A model generated the notes under the pieces. The model worked only from the letters and a program-made list of their open reading frames with translations. It made no database searches and was not told where the DNA came from. Shown piece after piece: positions 1-8,071 of a DNA stretch of 53,863 nt. Made by a program: the position numbers and the translations under genes. Within the stretch, counting starts at the first letter, position 1; every line of letters starts with the position of its first letter. Source of the DNA: an uncultured Gammaproteobacteria bacterium (lineage in GTDB: Bacteria; Pseudomonadota; Gammaproteobacteria; GCA-001735895); assembly GCA_913061315.1 (NCBI GenBank), contig CAJXUC010000020.1:1-53863 (forward strand), given 5' to 3'.

Positions 1-38
1 AGGAGTCGTCGGCAGCGTCAGATGTGTATAAGAGACAG
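1..38 (+). other. Illumina Nextera transposase adapter left on the contig end (artefact)
   Basis: Bases 6-38 match the Nextera read-1 adapter from its first base, and the 19-base Tn5 mosaic end occupies 20-38. Genomic sequence therefore begins at about 39, and bases 1-38 should be masked. This is not a natural Tn5 end: the adapter-specific 14 bases precede the mosaic end, and no transposon sequence adjoins it. Confidence 0.97.
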
Positions 39-106
39 GTAGAGATCACGGTACCGGCGTTTCATTCGCTCAGTTGGCAAAGCCTAAATCAGTAAAAAAT
101 GATAGA

Positions 107-130
107 TTTTGTAGGTTTAAACTTACAAAA
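107..130. promoter_or_regulatory. Near-perfect 24-bp palindrome upstream of the lipoprotein gene
   Basis: Arms TTTTGTA (107-113) and TACAAAA (124-130) flank the self-complementary core GTTTAAAC (115-122); only the 114/123 pair fails, and it would be G-U in RNA. It lies about 70 bp before the lipoprotein start. It could be an operator, or a terminator for a gene lost beyond the contig end, since T-rich sequence (TTTGTGTTTT) follows it. Confidence 0.45.
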
Positions 131-200
131 TTTGTGTTTTAGAAAAAAAACAGTAGTATGAAATGGTTAATCAATTATTAGAGAGGCCATCAGAATTCTC

Positions 201-2678
201 ATGAAACGAATAAATTACCTTTGGTTCCGTCTTTTTTTGGTCGCCAGTGCCCTAGCTTTCGTTAGCGCTTGTGGTGGTGGTGGAACATCAACAACTGGAA
301 CTGGTACCTCAGTTCTAAAAGTGGATTCTAAAATTAGCATCGTGGAGCCAAAAGCATCAAAAACGGCCAGTAAAGTCAGTTTACTCAGCCGCAGTTCGGC
401 TGAGTCTAGATCCGCTAGTGCAAGTCGGGACGCCGACTTCCTGTCTAGTTCAGACTATGAAAAGGATGAAACATTTTTTTATGTTCAAGATGAGACCTCT
501 GAGTCTCTCAACACAGTGAACTCGCTCCTGTGTCAGTTTGATAAGGTCAAAGCCCTTGAAATGGCCGGACTAGGGAATTATAAAGCTCTAATAGACGAAA
601 CGCAGTGTGATCAAGAAGTGGGATCTGCATCAGGCGCTAGTGCAGGTGGTGAAGATAATAATTCAGGTGGCAGTCGCCCGGATTTGACTACGTGGATAGT
701 AAACTCAGAAAAGCAAGGTACCGATCAGCTGGTTGTCAAGATATGGGTTGAGGATGAAGCTGGGAATGATGGACCCCAAGGAGGAGGCGGCACTGGTGAT
801 AGCATTGCTGGTGGGCCTATGATGGATACACAAAATGCAATTATTCAAGCAAAAATGATTATCAACAGGGCGGCAGAAGGCGACGACCATCCATTTGAGA
901 TGAACTTTGCCTTCTACCCAGTGGATGACGCGGGCAATATGGCTGAAACAGCTCAGACTAAGGGCTACATGAAAAAAACCGTTGGGGCCGTCGGTGGTGA
1001 AAAACAAATACAGTTTTACAACGTCTCTCAGGAGATGACGGAAGATTGGGAAGAGGCCATTACGTTATCCTACAACACTACGACTCAAAGGGGTTCAGGC
1101 TCAACTCTTGGCATGGAATGGGGTATGGCAGGACCAACAGCGGTAAAAAATAACTTTGCTTATAATACTGATTATTTTCATCGAGAAAATATCGCTCAGG
1201 AAAGGGCTTGTATGGATCGTAACAACTTTCATGAAACTGCCTGGAGATACGGTATGTATGACAGTGCTACTGGTGAGCGTGTCGAAATTAACTCGGGATT
1301 CCCCATCAGCAGAACAGTCGCAGGGGAAACCTATTATGGTTGGGTTGGCATGTGGGGTCTGTGGATGCCAGAAGAAGCCGGCATAAGTGAAGGCGTTCAA
1401 GTGACTAAAGATTCTTACAGTGACGAAGTGGGTGAGACTTACACGGTTACTCAACGAGGTGGTAAACTAGAAAGGCACAGCAAAAAAACATTAACCATGG
1501 ACGAAGTTAAGAATATTCCATTAAATTGGTGGGATCAAGGGACTGGAATAGAGTATCAAGTGATGTGGGATGGCTCAAAGCTGGTCAAGATCGCAGACCG
1601 GGGTCCACCTTCGTGGCGTTGGCAGCCTATTGAACCAGCAGTAGAAGTGCTCTTTAGCGCAGGTACCTACGGATTTTATTTCTATGCTCAGTCTTTAGGT
1701 GGCGCTGGCCAGATTAAATTCGCTAACATAATTGATGATGAGGCAGATGTCCCTGTAGTGAACGCAAGCTCAAGTGTGATTTTTCACTCTCAGGAAACTG
1801 TCTTTCTCAATGATCCCGACGTACCGACGAGTTTAGTTTGTTACGATGACTGTTTAAATAGTCTCAATCTTGACCAGTCAGACCCGCACCATCCCAGACA
1901 TTATGATGATGTGGGAGATCCAGTCGCTTATACATTTTCTGACGGTGTTTTGACAGAAGTGGGAGCCAATGATGTCATCTTGGCTACAGCCACTACCAAT
2001 AATTCGGGGGTTTGGAACGGTGCATTATTTGAAAATACGATAGCTAATCTTGACAAGTTAAAATGTGATTGGGATGCTGCAAAAACTTGTGCCTGGAAAG
2101 CCTGGGATCAATTGGATGTTTTTTATACCTGGCAAACGGGTCCTAACGAATGGAATAAGATGACTAGCCTGAAAGATGGTAGTGGCAATATTCAGAAATT
2201 CGATTTACCTAAGCAGGTCAAGTACACCCACCAGACGGGTAAATATAAAGACAGCGTTTTCTATCTTGACTACGAGGGTTTTGGAAACTTATGGGGAATT
2301 CCAGAAACGTGTATGAATAAAGACACCGGTATTACAAAAGATTGCTGGGATGTAACCAATGAGGAATGGGAGTCTAATTCAATTCGGTGGATGAGTCAGT
2401 TTGTTATCCCTGCAACCGTTGACGGTATTAGATCTGTAGCAATAGGTTCAGATGCCGCATCTACAGAATACGTGATCAAAGCACTTGACGTGGAACAGTC
2501 CCCGAGGAAGGTCGATGATGCGTTTTGTTCTGTTAGTGAACTTGCACTAGAAACTCAGACATTGCCCACCTTAGAGGGTTGGGTTGCGCCTGGCCTTGGC
2601 GCAATGCCAGAAGTGTCAGGAGCCCCCGCTGTAATTAACGGGGTTGTTCAATCCGGTGCTGTTCAAGCCCGGAAATAA
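201..2678 (+). CDS. Large predicted lipoprotein of unknown function
   Basis: The 825-residue product starts with a signal peptide (basic MKR, hydrophobic residues 7-22) ending in a lipobox, V21-S22-A23-C24, so C24 should be lipidated. A Gly/Ser/Thr-rich linker follows, as in outer-membrane or surface lipoproteins. Residues from about 75 on are acidic, rich in Trp, Tyr and Asn, and contain scattered Cys pairs, suggesting a folded extracytoplasmic protein with disulfides. I recognise no catalytic motif or family. The ATG start is supported by the signal peptide and by a weak purine-rich GAGAGG 15-20 bases upstream. The gene stands alone: the contig end precedes it and a strong terminator follows directly. 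A surface-exposed role is inference only. Confidence 0.85.
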   Translation: MKRINYLWFRLFLVASALAFVSACGGGGTSTTGTGTSVLKVDSKISIVEPKASKTASKVSLLSRSSAESRSASASRDADFLSSSDYEKDETFFYVQDETSESLNTVNSLLCQFDKVKALEMAGLGNYKALIDETQCDQEVGSASGASAGGEDNNSGGSRPDLTTWIVNSEKQGTDQLVVKIWVEDEAGNDGPQGGGGTGDSIAGGPMMDTQNAIIQAKMIINRAAEGDDHPFEMNFAFYPVDDAGNMAETAQTKGYMKKTVGAVGGEKQIQFYNVSQEMTEDWEEAITLSYNTTTQRGSGSTLGMEWGMAGPTAVKNNFAYNTDYFHRENIAQERACMDRNNFHETAWRYGMYDSATGERVEINSGFPISRTVAGETYYGWVGMWGLWMPEEAGISEGVQVTKDSYSDEVGETYTVTQRGGKLERHSKKTLTMDEVKNIPLNWWDQGTGIEYQVMWDGSKLVKIADRGPPSWRWQPIEPAVEVLFSAGTYGFYFYAQSLGGAGQIKFANIIDDEADVPVVNASSSVIFHSQETVFLNDPDVPTSLVCYDDCLNSLNLDQSDPHHPRHYDDVGDPVAYTFSDGVLTEVGANDVILATATTNNSGVWNGALFENTIANLDKLKCDWDAAKTCAWKAWDQLDVFYTWQTGPNEWNKMTSLKDGSGNIQKFDLPKQVKYTHQTGKYKDSVFYLDYEGFGNLWGIPETCMNKDTGITKDCWDVTNEEWESNSIRWMSQFVIPATVDGIRSVAIGSDAASTEYVIKALDVEQSPRKVDDAFCSVSELALETQTLPTLEGWVAPGLGAMPEVSGAPAVINGVVQSGAVQARK

Positions 2679-2703
2679 TTTTTAGTTTAGGTTTTACTTT
2701 CAG

Positions 2704-2736
2704 GCCTGGCTGTTAATCACAGCTGGGCTTTTTTTT
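2704..2736 (+). terminator. Rho-independent terminator of the lipoprotein gene
   Basis: A 9-bp stem (GCCTGGCTG 2704-2712 with CAGCTGGGC 2720-2728, including two G-U pairs) has a 7-base loop and is followed by eight T residues (2729-2736). It begins 25 bases after the stop codon. Confidence 0.9.
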
Positions 2737-2810
2737 GAGTTGAAGTTCGGAGATAGTCAATGATCTTTGGCCAGAAGATAACGCCCAATGAGAGTTTAAG
2801 GCAAGACAAA

Positions 2811-2867
2811 CCGCTAAAAATGCTGCCAGCACTAAAAAGATTGGTCTTCAACCCAATTGTTTAGCGG
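2811..2867. repeat. Multi-hairpin structured element in the 2679-3186 intergenic region
   Basis: The 508-bp gap between the lipoprotein terminator and ppnP has no convincing ORF. It contains an outer 8-bp perfect inverted repeat (CCGCTAAA 2811-2818 with TTTAGCGG 2860-2867) enclosing two smaller hairpins: TGCT/AGCA around 2821-2831 and ATTGG/CCAAT around 2840-2857. The shape resembles a small structured RNA or a mobile palindromic unit. It is too short for a tRNA and has no T-tract for a terminator. Confidence 0.35.
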
Positions 2868-3186
2868 GTCCTTTGGCTCATACATTAATTTTATTTCAAT
2901 CGTGAAGTAAAAACTGAGCCGGTTTAATACATAACATCCCTTAATAATGGCCATTATTCCTTTGCGATGCTGTCGCTGTCTAGAAAAAAGTAAAAGTCAC
3001 TATATGGCGGTAAACCTTCGACTGTGAGGTTTTATAAAAAGATAAGAAAGGTCATAAAAACGTCATAGCTACGCAAGTCAGAGCTAAATATCACTAAGGT
3101 ACTTTCTGCCTTTCACTATCCAAGTTAGAATACACGCTTTTAAAATGTGGCCGCGTTTAGCTCGGCCCACCCTATGGCGATCAAAC

Positions 3187-3468
3187 ATGTTTAAAGTCAA
3201 TGAGTATTTTGATGGGCAAGTAGCATCAATCGGATTTCAAACCAGTACCTTACCCGCAACAGTGGGCGTAATGGCGATTGGTGAATATGAGTTTGGTACA
3301 ACTCAGAAGGAAGTAATGAATGTTGTCAGTGGCCTGCTGACGGTGAAATTACCTGATAGCGATGAATGGATAGACTGTGCTGCAGGCGAACATTTCATAG
3401 TCGACGCTAACGCTCAGTTTCAAGTTAAGGTTGCTGTTGCAACTGCTTATTTTTGTACGTACGAATAA
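3187..3468 (+). CDS. ppnP: Pyrimidine/purine nucleoside phosphorylase PpnP
   Basis: This 93-residue cupin is the DUF1255/YaiE family: phosphorolysis of several nucleosides to the free base and ribose-1-phosphate in the cytosol. Family signatures visible are [13 protein letters not shown] near the N-terminus, SVGVM-like [11 protein letters not shown], and the C-terminal TAYFCTYE, close to E. coli PpnP along the whole length. The frame is open from an ATG at 3145, but the family begins at MFKVNEYF, so I place the start at 3187; no strong ribosome-binding site decides it. It is monocistronic or co-transcribed with the small ORF 36 bp downstream. Confidence 0.92.
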   Translation: MFKVNEYFDGQVASIGFQTSTLPATVGVMAIGEYEFGTTQKEVMNVVSGLLTVKLPDSDEWIDCAAGEHFIVDANAQFQVKVAVATAYFCTYE

Positions 3469-3504
3469 CGACCCTAAAACCATCAACCCAGTGAGACTTA
3501 ACTT

Positions 3505-3774
3505 TTGAAAATTGATATCTACCAAAGTGCAAAATGTGGCGATAAATACCTCAGTGTTGCGAAAGGTACTCGTGTCGAGGCATTGATACTGCCTGATTCG
3601 ATTGATCCTGACTTGTTGTCGCTATCCCCATTTAAAACCCGATTAGAGGTTGAGACAGGTAAGCAGCACTCGGCATTAGATCAAGATGATGTAATTAAGC
3701 AAATTGAAAAGGTGGGTTATGCAATGCATGGTGCAAAACTGACAATTGAACTAGCGCCAACAGTGTCGTCATAG
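3505..3774 (+). CDS. Small conserved hypothetical protein (DUF6139-like)
   Basis: The 89-residue product starts at a TTG. It resembles, from memory, a small family of proteobacterial proteins that start MKIDIY, contain a KYLSVAKGT stretch and a central SPFKTRLE motif, and have no known function (DUF6139, moderately sure). It has no signal peptide, membrane helix or Cys cluster; a single Cys is at residue 11. It lies 36 bp after ppnP on the same strand and converges on dinB. An alternative to the TTG start within the first codons is not apparent, and the N-terminal MKIDIY supports it. Confidence 0.65.
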   Translation: MKIDIYQSAKCGDKYLSVAKGTRVEALILPDSIDPDLLSLSPFKTRLEVETGKQHSALDQDDVIKQIEKVGYAMHGAKLTIELAPTVSS

Positions 3775-3790
3775 CTTAAGCTTTCATTGC

Positions 3791-3812
3791 TACCCCGAGT
3801 GGAGCAGGGGTA
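3791..3812. terminator. Possible weak terminator between converging genes
   Basis: TACCCC (3791-3796) pairs with GGGGTA (3807-3812) in the 72-bp gap between the small ORF and dinB, which converge. No clean T-run follows on either strand, so function as a terminator is only suggested by position. Confidence 0.3.
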
Positions 3813-3846
3813 TGTTACCGTTTCTTGTATGTTGGCATACTTCAAA

Positions 3847-4944
3847 TTAAATGGGAGTGGGTTCAATAAATAAGTCGAGTTGACCGCTGTTCTCAGTTAA
3901 GTCATTTAACTTAACCCCGATACCAACGAGCCTGACGGGGAGCTTCTTGCGTAGCCAGGCTTCCTCACAAAGTGAGCTCAAATTAACTAGAACCGGCTTG
4001 CTGTTATGTCGTTCAATGGTAGTTTGGGTGAAATCATTAAATTTTAATTTTAGGAAGCTATTCTGGATACCATAGTCAGCGTCAAGGTTTTCCATACGCT
4101 GTGTCAACTCGGTGATTAACGCGGGTATCTTCTCCAAGCAGGTGGCTAAATCGGGTAAATCTTGTTCGTAGGTGTTTTCAACACTCATTGATTTACGGCG
4201 CCATTCAGAAACCACGGGGCGGTTATCTTCCCCATGGGCCAGTTTATAAATATGTTCACCAAAGTTACCGAACATTTGAACAAACTCAAACAAAGAATGT
4301 TGGCGAACATCCGCACAGGATCGGATGCCTTGTTTTTCTAATCGTGCCGCGGTTACTTTACCAACCCCCCATATTTTTTTGACAGGCAAATCTTTCAGAA
4401 ATTCATCAATTTGCTCTGGGGTAACCACACACTGTCCGTTGGGTTTATGCCAGTCACTTGCTACTTTGGCAATGAATTTATTGGGTGCAATACCGGCTGA
4501 CACGGTAATACCGACGGTATCGGCAATGCGCTGGCGAATTTCTCGGGCGATTAACGTAGCGCTACCTTGACAGCGAACACAGCCTGAAACGTCGAGAAAC
4601 GCTTCATCCAGAGACAGCGGTTCGATTAAATCGGTGTACTCGGAGAATATTTCACGCATCTGGCGAGAAGCCTCCCGATAGGCTGCCATTCGACCCGATA
4701 CCAATATTAGATGGGGACATCGTTTTAACGCGGTCGCACTTGCCATGGCGGAATGAATGCCAAACTGGCGTGCCTCGTAGCTGGCGGTTGCAATCACGCC
4801 TCTACGGTCAGCGTTGCCCCCAACCGCGATCGGTAAACCTTTTAATGCCGGGTTATCACGCACTTCGACAGCGGCATAAAAGCAATCAGCATCGATGTGG
4901 ATGATCTTCCTTTGAAGTAATGGAGGCGATGATTCAGAATTCAT
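3847..4944 (-). CDS. dinB: DNA polymerase IV (Y-family translesion polymerase)
   Basis: The 365-residue protein has the Y-family layout: palm with HIDADCFYAAVE, fingers, a second palm block SLDEAFLD, thumb with helix-hairpin-helix residues (VKKIWGVGKVTAARLEKQG) and the little-finger domain. The catalytic carboxylates are D18, D113 and E114. It copies past lesions and mismatched ends without proofreading and usually docks on the beta clamp; the C-terminal QLDLF (residues 355-359) is a good clamp-binding motif. The length matches DinB (about 350). No LexA box was recognised upstream; the intergenic space to the divergent AlaX gene is short. The 11-residue N-terminal extension before the core is slightly longer than in E. 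coli. Confidence 0.96.
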   Translation of the reverse strand: MNSESSPPLLQRKIIHIDADCFYAAVEVRDNPALKGLPIAVGGNADRRGVIATASYEARQFGIHSAMASATALKRCPHLILVSGRMAAYREASRQMREIFSEYTDLIEPLSLDEAFLDVSGCVRCQGSATLIAREIRQRIADTVGITVSAGIAPNKFIAKVASDWHKPNGQCVVTPEQIDEFLKDLPVKKIWGVGKVTAARLEKQGIRSCADVRQHSLFEFVQMFGNFGEHIYKLAHGEDNRPVVSEWRRKSMSVENTYEQDLPDLATCLEKIPALITELTQRMENLDADYGIQNSFLKLKFNDFTQTTIERHNSKPVLVNLSSLCEEAWLRKKLPVRLVGIGVKLNDLTENSGQLDLFIEPTPI

Positions 4945-5024
4945 TTCATATTGGATAAGACGAGTACTTGCGTCAAAATCACTACTGGGTAAAAATTATA
5001 AAACCAAACGAGAGTGATGTTTCA

Positions 5025-5738
5025 ATGACAGAAAAAATATTTTACCAAGACAGCTATCAAAAAGCACATCAGAGTGAAATTGTCGCTGTGTTAGAGGATG
5101 GTATTGTAATGGAATCTACTATCTTTTACCCATTGGGTGGAGGGCAACCAGGAGATACCGGCACGCTTATATTAAATAGTGATGAGTATCGCGTAACCAA
5201 TACGTATTTTGCCGAAGATAAAGTCATGATAGTCCATCAAATGAATGCTGTGGCTCTAATGACTTTTAAAGTGGGTGACAGGGTCGATATGTTATTGGAT
5301 TGGGAAAGACGTCATCGACACATGCGAATGCATACCAGCTTACATTTGATGTGTTACCTGATTTCGGCTCAGGCAACGGGTGGCTCGATTGGTGAGATGG
5401 ACAGTCGTATTGATTTTGATTTACAAGGCCAAGTGGTCGATAAGGATAATTTGACGGTTGAAATGAATCGTTTAATCACTAACCAGTTGGCTGTGAGTAT
5501 TGGCTCGATTACAGATGAAGCACTGGCGCAGAACCCTAGTCTAGTGCGTACCATGTCGGTTCAGCCGCCCAAAGGGCAGGGCAGCATTCGAACAGTCACC
5601 ATTCTGAATACCGACTATCAGCCTTGTGGCGGCACGCACGTGAATAATACGGCTGAGATTGGTGAAGTGATCGTGACTAAAATAAAAAATAAGGGGAAAC
5701 AGAACAAGCGGATTAGCTTGGCACTGGTCAATCCTTGA
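5025..5738 (+). CDS. alaX: AlaX-type alanyl-tRNA editing protein
   Basis: The product (237 residues from this start) is a free-standing relative of the AlaRS editing domain, which hydrolyses Ser or Gly mischarged on tRNA-Ala. The zinc-site residues are present: H103-T-S-L-H107 (HxxxH) and C201-GGT-H205 (CxxxH), with the PLGGGQPGDTG motif near residue 40. The frame is open 57 bases further upstream, but alignment with the family and the weak GAGAG about 13 bases ahead favour the ATG at 5025. It diverges from dinB. The length fits the medium AlaX class with an N-terminal beta-barrel domain. Confidence 0.9.
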   Translation: MTEKIFYQDSYQKAHQSEIVAVLEDGIVMESTIFYPLGGGQPGDTGTLILNSDEYRVTNTYFAEDKVMIVHQMNAVALMTFKVGDRVDMLLDWERRHRHMRMHTSLHLMCYLISAQATGGSIGEMDSRIDFDLQGQVVDKDNLTVEMNRLITNQLAVSIGSITDEALAQNPSLVRTMSVQPPKGQGSIRTVTILNTDYQPCGGTHVNNTAEIGEVIVTKIKNKGKQNKRISLALVNP

Positions 5739-5740
5739 AT

Positions 5741-6934
5741 TTAGCTCTTTGCCTTGAGTTTGCGTGCGATCCACTGATGAAAGTGATGGGTTGGATTATC
5801 CATCATAGGTGAAAAAACACCACCATTGTAACCAGGAGACGAACGACCTTTTTGCATGCCCTCAACCGCATCGATATCTTCACTGAAAACAACACGCCAA
5901 GATTCTAGCGTTGCATTTCGACTCGCGGCTAAATCGTCCACCAAAGCCTCCTTACCGACGTAAAATAACCGCAGATGCTCGATTGATTTGTTAGGCGACA
6001 CGGGCTCAATAATCATGACAAAAGCGTGATCGGCTTGAATTCCGAGCAGTACGTTAGGATAAAACGACACATATTCGGCCTGTTCTAATTTATCTTGAGG
6101 CCACTCTGGAAAACGCGGTAACGCAGTGCCGACCTCATCTGATAGCCGATAAGCATAGCTGCCCTGACCAGAAAAGTCCGCATCAATGATGATGTGATAA
6201 TGATCTTCGAGCTTTGAGTAACTATTCAGGCTTGGGTGAATCCAGGGCAAGTGATAACTTTCACAGTAATTTTCCACCGCTAGTTTCCAATTGGCCTGAA
6301 TTTCTATCTGCATGCCTTTGCCATTGATTGCACTTTGCAAATGGCCAAGGCCTGTTTTACCCAGAAAGGTTTGCCAGCGTTTAGACAATGGTTGGATGTA
6401 CTGCTCAAACTCAACTGCATCGCCCGATAGGTTTATAAAAATGGTGTCCATCCATATCGCACTGCGAACAGGCTTGAGGCCGTGATCGCAGTGGTTAAAG
6501 CCGTCGACACTATGCTTGCCAACACCCCCAATATGAGGCGTTCCCACTAAATCACCATCAAGATTGTAACTCCAAGAGTGATATGGGCAACGTAAAACAC
6601 CGTGAACTGAAATCTCATCTTTCACCAAAACCGTGCCTCGATGACTACACACATTATGAAAAACCTTTATCTCATTCTGTTTATTACGAGTGATGACTAA
6701 AGGTAAACCCATAAATTCAATTGGCTTAGCGTAGCCTTGTTCGGTTAAATCACTGGCAAACCCTAAGCCGGCCCAACTGGTGCCAAGGACTTGGTCGCGC
6801 TCGTGCTGCATATGGTCGACATCGGTGTAAACAACATTGGGCAGGCCAGAAGCTTGATTAATAGGCCTTAATACAGAATCAATATCTAAATCAAAAGAGG
6901 CTATTGCTTGATTAATGCGTGACATTATTTTCAC
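5741..6934 (-). CDS. Rieske non-haem iron oxygenase, large subunit (CntA/GbcA-like)
   Basis: The 397-residue protein has an N-terminal Rieske [2Fe-2S] domain with C96-x-H98 and C116-x2-H119, and a C-terminal mononuclear iron domain with H228 and H233 (in NYCESYHLPWIHP) and a likely Asp ligand at D353. The electron-bridging position between the centres is Glu (E225), not the Asp of classical ring-hydroxylating dioxygenases. In the literature this Glu marks the carnitine, choline and betaine monooxygenase branch, so a quaternary-amine substrate is more likely than an aromatic one. No reductase gene adjoins it, so the reductase must be elsewhere. It is divergent from a LysR regulator, probably its controller. 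Confidence 0.88.
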   Translation of the reverse strand: MKIMSRINQAIASFDLDIDSVLRPINQASGLPNVVYTDVDHMQHERDQVLGTSWAGLGFASDLTEQGYAKPIEFMGLPLVITRNKQNEIKVFHNVCSHRGTVLVKDEISVHGVLRCPYHSWSYNLDGDLVGTPHIGGVGKHSVDGFNHCDHGLKPVRSAIWMDTIFINLSGDAVEFEQYIQPLSKRWQTFLGKTGLGHLQSAINGKGMQIEIQANWKLAVENYCESYHLPWIHPSLNSYSKLEDHYHIIIDADFSGQGSYAYRLSDEVGTALPRFPEWPQDKLEQAEYVSFYPNVLLGIQADHAFVMIIEPVSPNKSIEHLRLFYVGKEALVDDLAASRNATLESWRVVFSEDIDAVEGMQKGRSSPGYNGGVFSPMMDNPTHHFHQWIARKLKAKS

Positions 6935-7018
6935 TCTGAGGTTAAAGTTTTTTGACTTTGATTAAATTTTTTCTATACAGTGCTTTTATTTTTTTCATTT
7001 GGCAATATGCTAAAAAAG

Positions 7019-7051
7019 CACCAAGACTTTACCTTAAGTAAAGTCTTGGTG
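7019..7051 (-). terminator. Strong terminator-like hairpin in the leader of the Rieske gene
   Basis: Perfect 14-bp arms (7019-7032 and 7038-7051) enclose a 5-base loop. On the minus strand the hairpin is followed by GCTTTTTTAGC, the form of an intrinsic terminator. It lies 84 bp upstream of the Rieske start, facing into that gene, so it is either an attenuator, the terminator of a lost gene, or a dyad operator for the divergent LysR protein. Confidence 0.6.
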
Positions 7052-7168
7052 TTAAATGATACGGCTTATACATTTTTATAAGTGACATGCCTATTTTTTA
7101 AATCGAACAAATATAGGGTAACTAATCAGCACGTAGCGCAGTAATACATATCAAAAGAGATCTATCAA

Positions 7169-8071
7169 ATGGCACGACGACACTATAAGTTACCGAGTTT
7201 AACTGGCTTGAATACGTTCGATGCTTGCGCGCGACATGGTAATTTGACTCGGGCAGCCACTGAACTCGGGGTCACATTAGGAGCCGTTAGCCGTCAGATT
7301 AAATCACTTGAGGCTGACTTAGGACAAACCGTTTTTAAACGTCATCATCGGGGTGTTGAATTGACGAAAGCAGGATTAGAGCTACATCAAGTTCTCAGCA
7401 GTAGCTTTCGTAATATTGGCAATGCATGGCAATCACTCAAATCACGGAGTGAAATGGCCAGTATCACGATTGGAACCACTACTGCGTTCGCATCACTGTG
7501 GTTAATGCCTCGGCTAGGTGGTTTTTGGGCCATGCATAAGCAAGTTGCACTCAATCATGCCATTTCTGATAATCCTGAGGATGAAGGTTTTAGATCTGCA
7601 GACATTCGTATTCGATACGGTAATGGGGTGTGGCCAGGTGAGTTAGCGACACATTTATTTGACGATACTATTTATCCAGTCTGTGGTCGAATATTTGCAC
7701 AACAAAATGAGTTAACACAGCCGGAACAATTGGCTAATTTTCCATTGCTGCGTTTAGATAGTCTGGATCCAAGCTGGATCGGGTGGAGCAGTTGGATTGC
7801 TCAGTGGGGCGTTGTATTACCAAATTCAAATTTCAGACATTTTAACAATTACGTTGTCGCTTTGCAGGCTGCAGAAGAAAATCAAGGGGTAGCACTTGGA
7901 TGGGATAGTCAAGTAGAGACCTTAATTCAGCACAATAGATTAGTGCGTTTAGGTGATATGGAAATGAAAGCACCAGGTTCTTACTATTTAACGTGGGACA
8001 ATAATCGACCTTTATCAGAACAAGCTAGATTATTGAGTGAATGGTTAGTCGGTATTTCTAAGTCTAGTTAA
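7169..8071 (+). CDS. LysR-family transcriptional regulator, GcvA-like
   Basis: The 300-residue product has an N-terminal winged helix-turn-helix at about residues 8-66 (LTGLNTFDACARHGNLTRAA, then AVSRQIKSLE) and a LysR substrate-binding domain with the GcvA-type pattern, including the DIRIRYG motif near residue 150. LysR proteins usually sit next to and divergent from their target, which points to the Rieske oxygenase gene; the 234-bp gap contains a perfect 14-bp dyad. It does not include the ligand, which sequence cannot show. Confidence 0.92.
   Translation: MARRHYKLPSLTGLNTFDACARHGNLTRAATELGVTLGAVSRQIKSLEADLGQTVFKRHHRGVELTKAGLELHQVLSSSFRNIGNAWQSLKSRSEMASITIGTTTAFASLWLMPRLGGFWAMHKQVALNHAISDNPEDEGFRSADIRIRYGNGVWPGELATHLFDDTIYPVCGRIFAQQNELTQPEQLANFPLLRLDSLDPSWIGWSSWIAQWGVVLPNSNFRHFNNYVVALQAAEENQGVALGWDSQVETLIQHNRLVRLGDMEMKAPGSYYLTWDNNRPLSEQARLLSEWLVGISKSS

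Noticed and set aside
20..38. A Tn5 or IS50 mosaic end as a natural transposon boundary
   Set aside because: It is preceded directly by the synthetic Nextera adapter and no transposon sequence is present.
2811..2867. A tRNA gene
   Set aside because: Only 57 bases long, no anticodon arm and no proper D-arm; the T-like loop is 2 bases off the stem.
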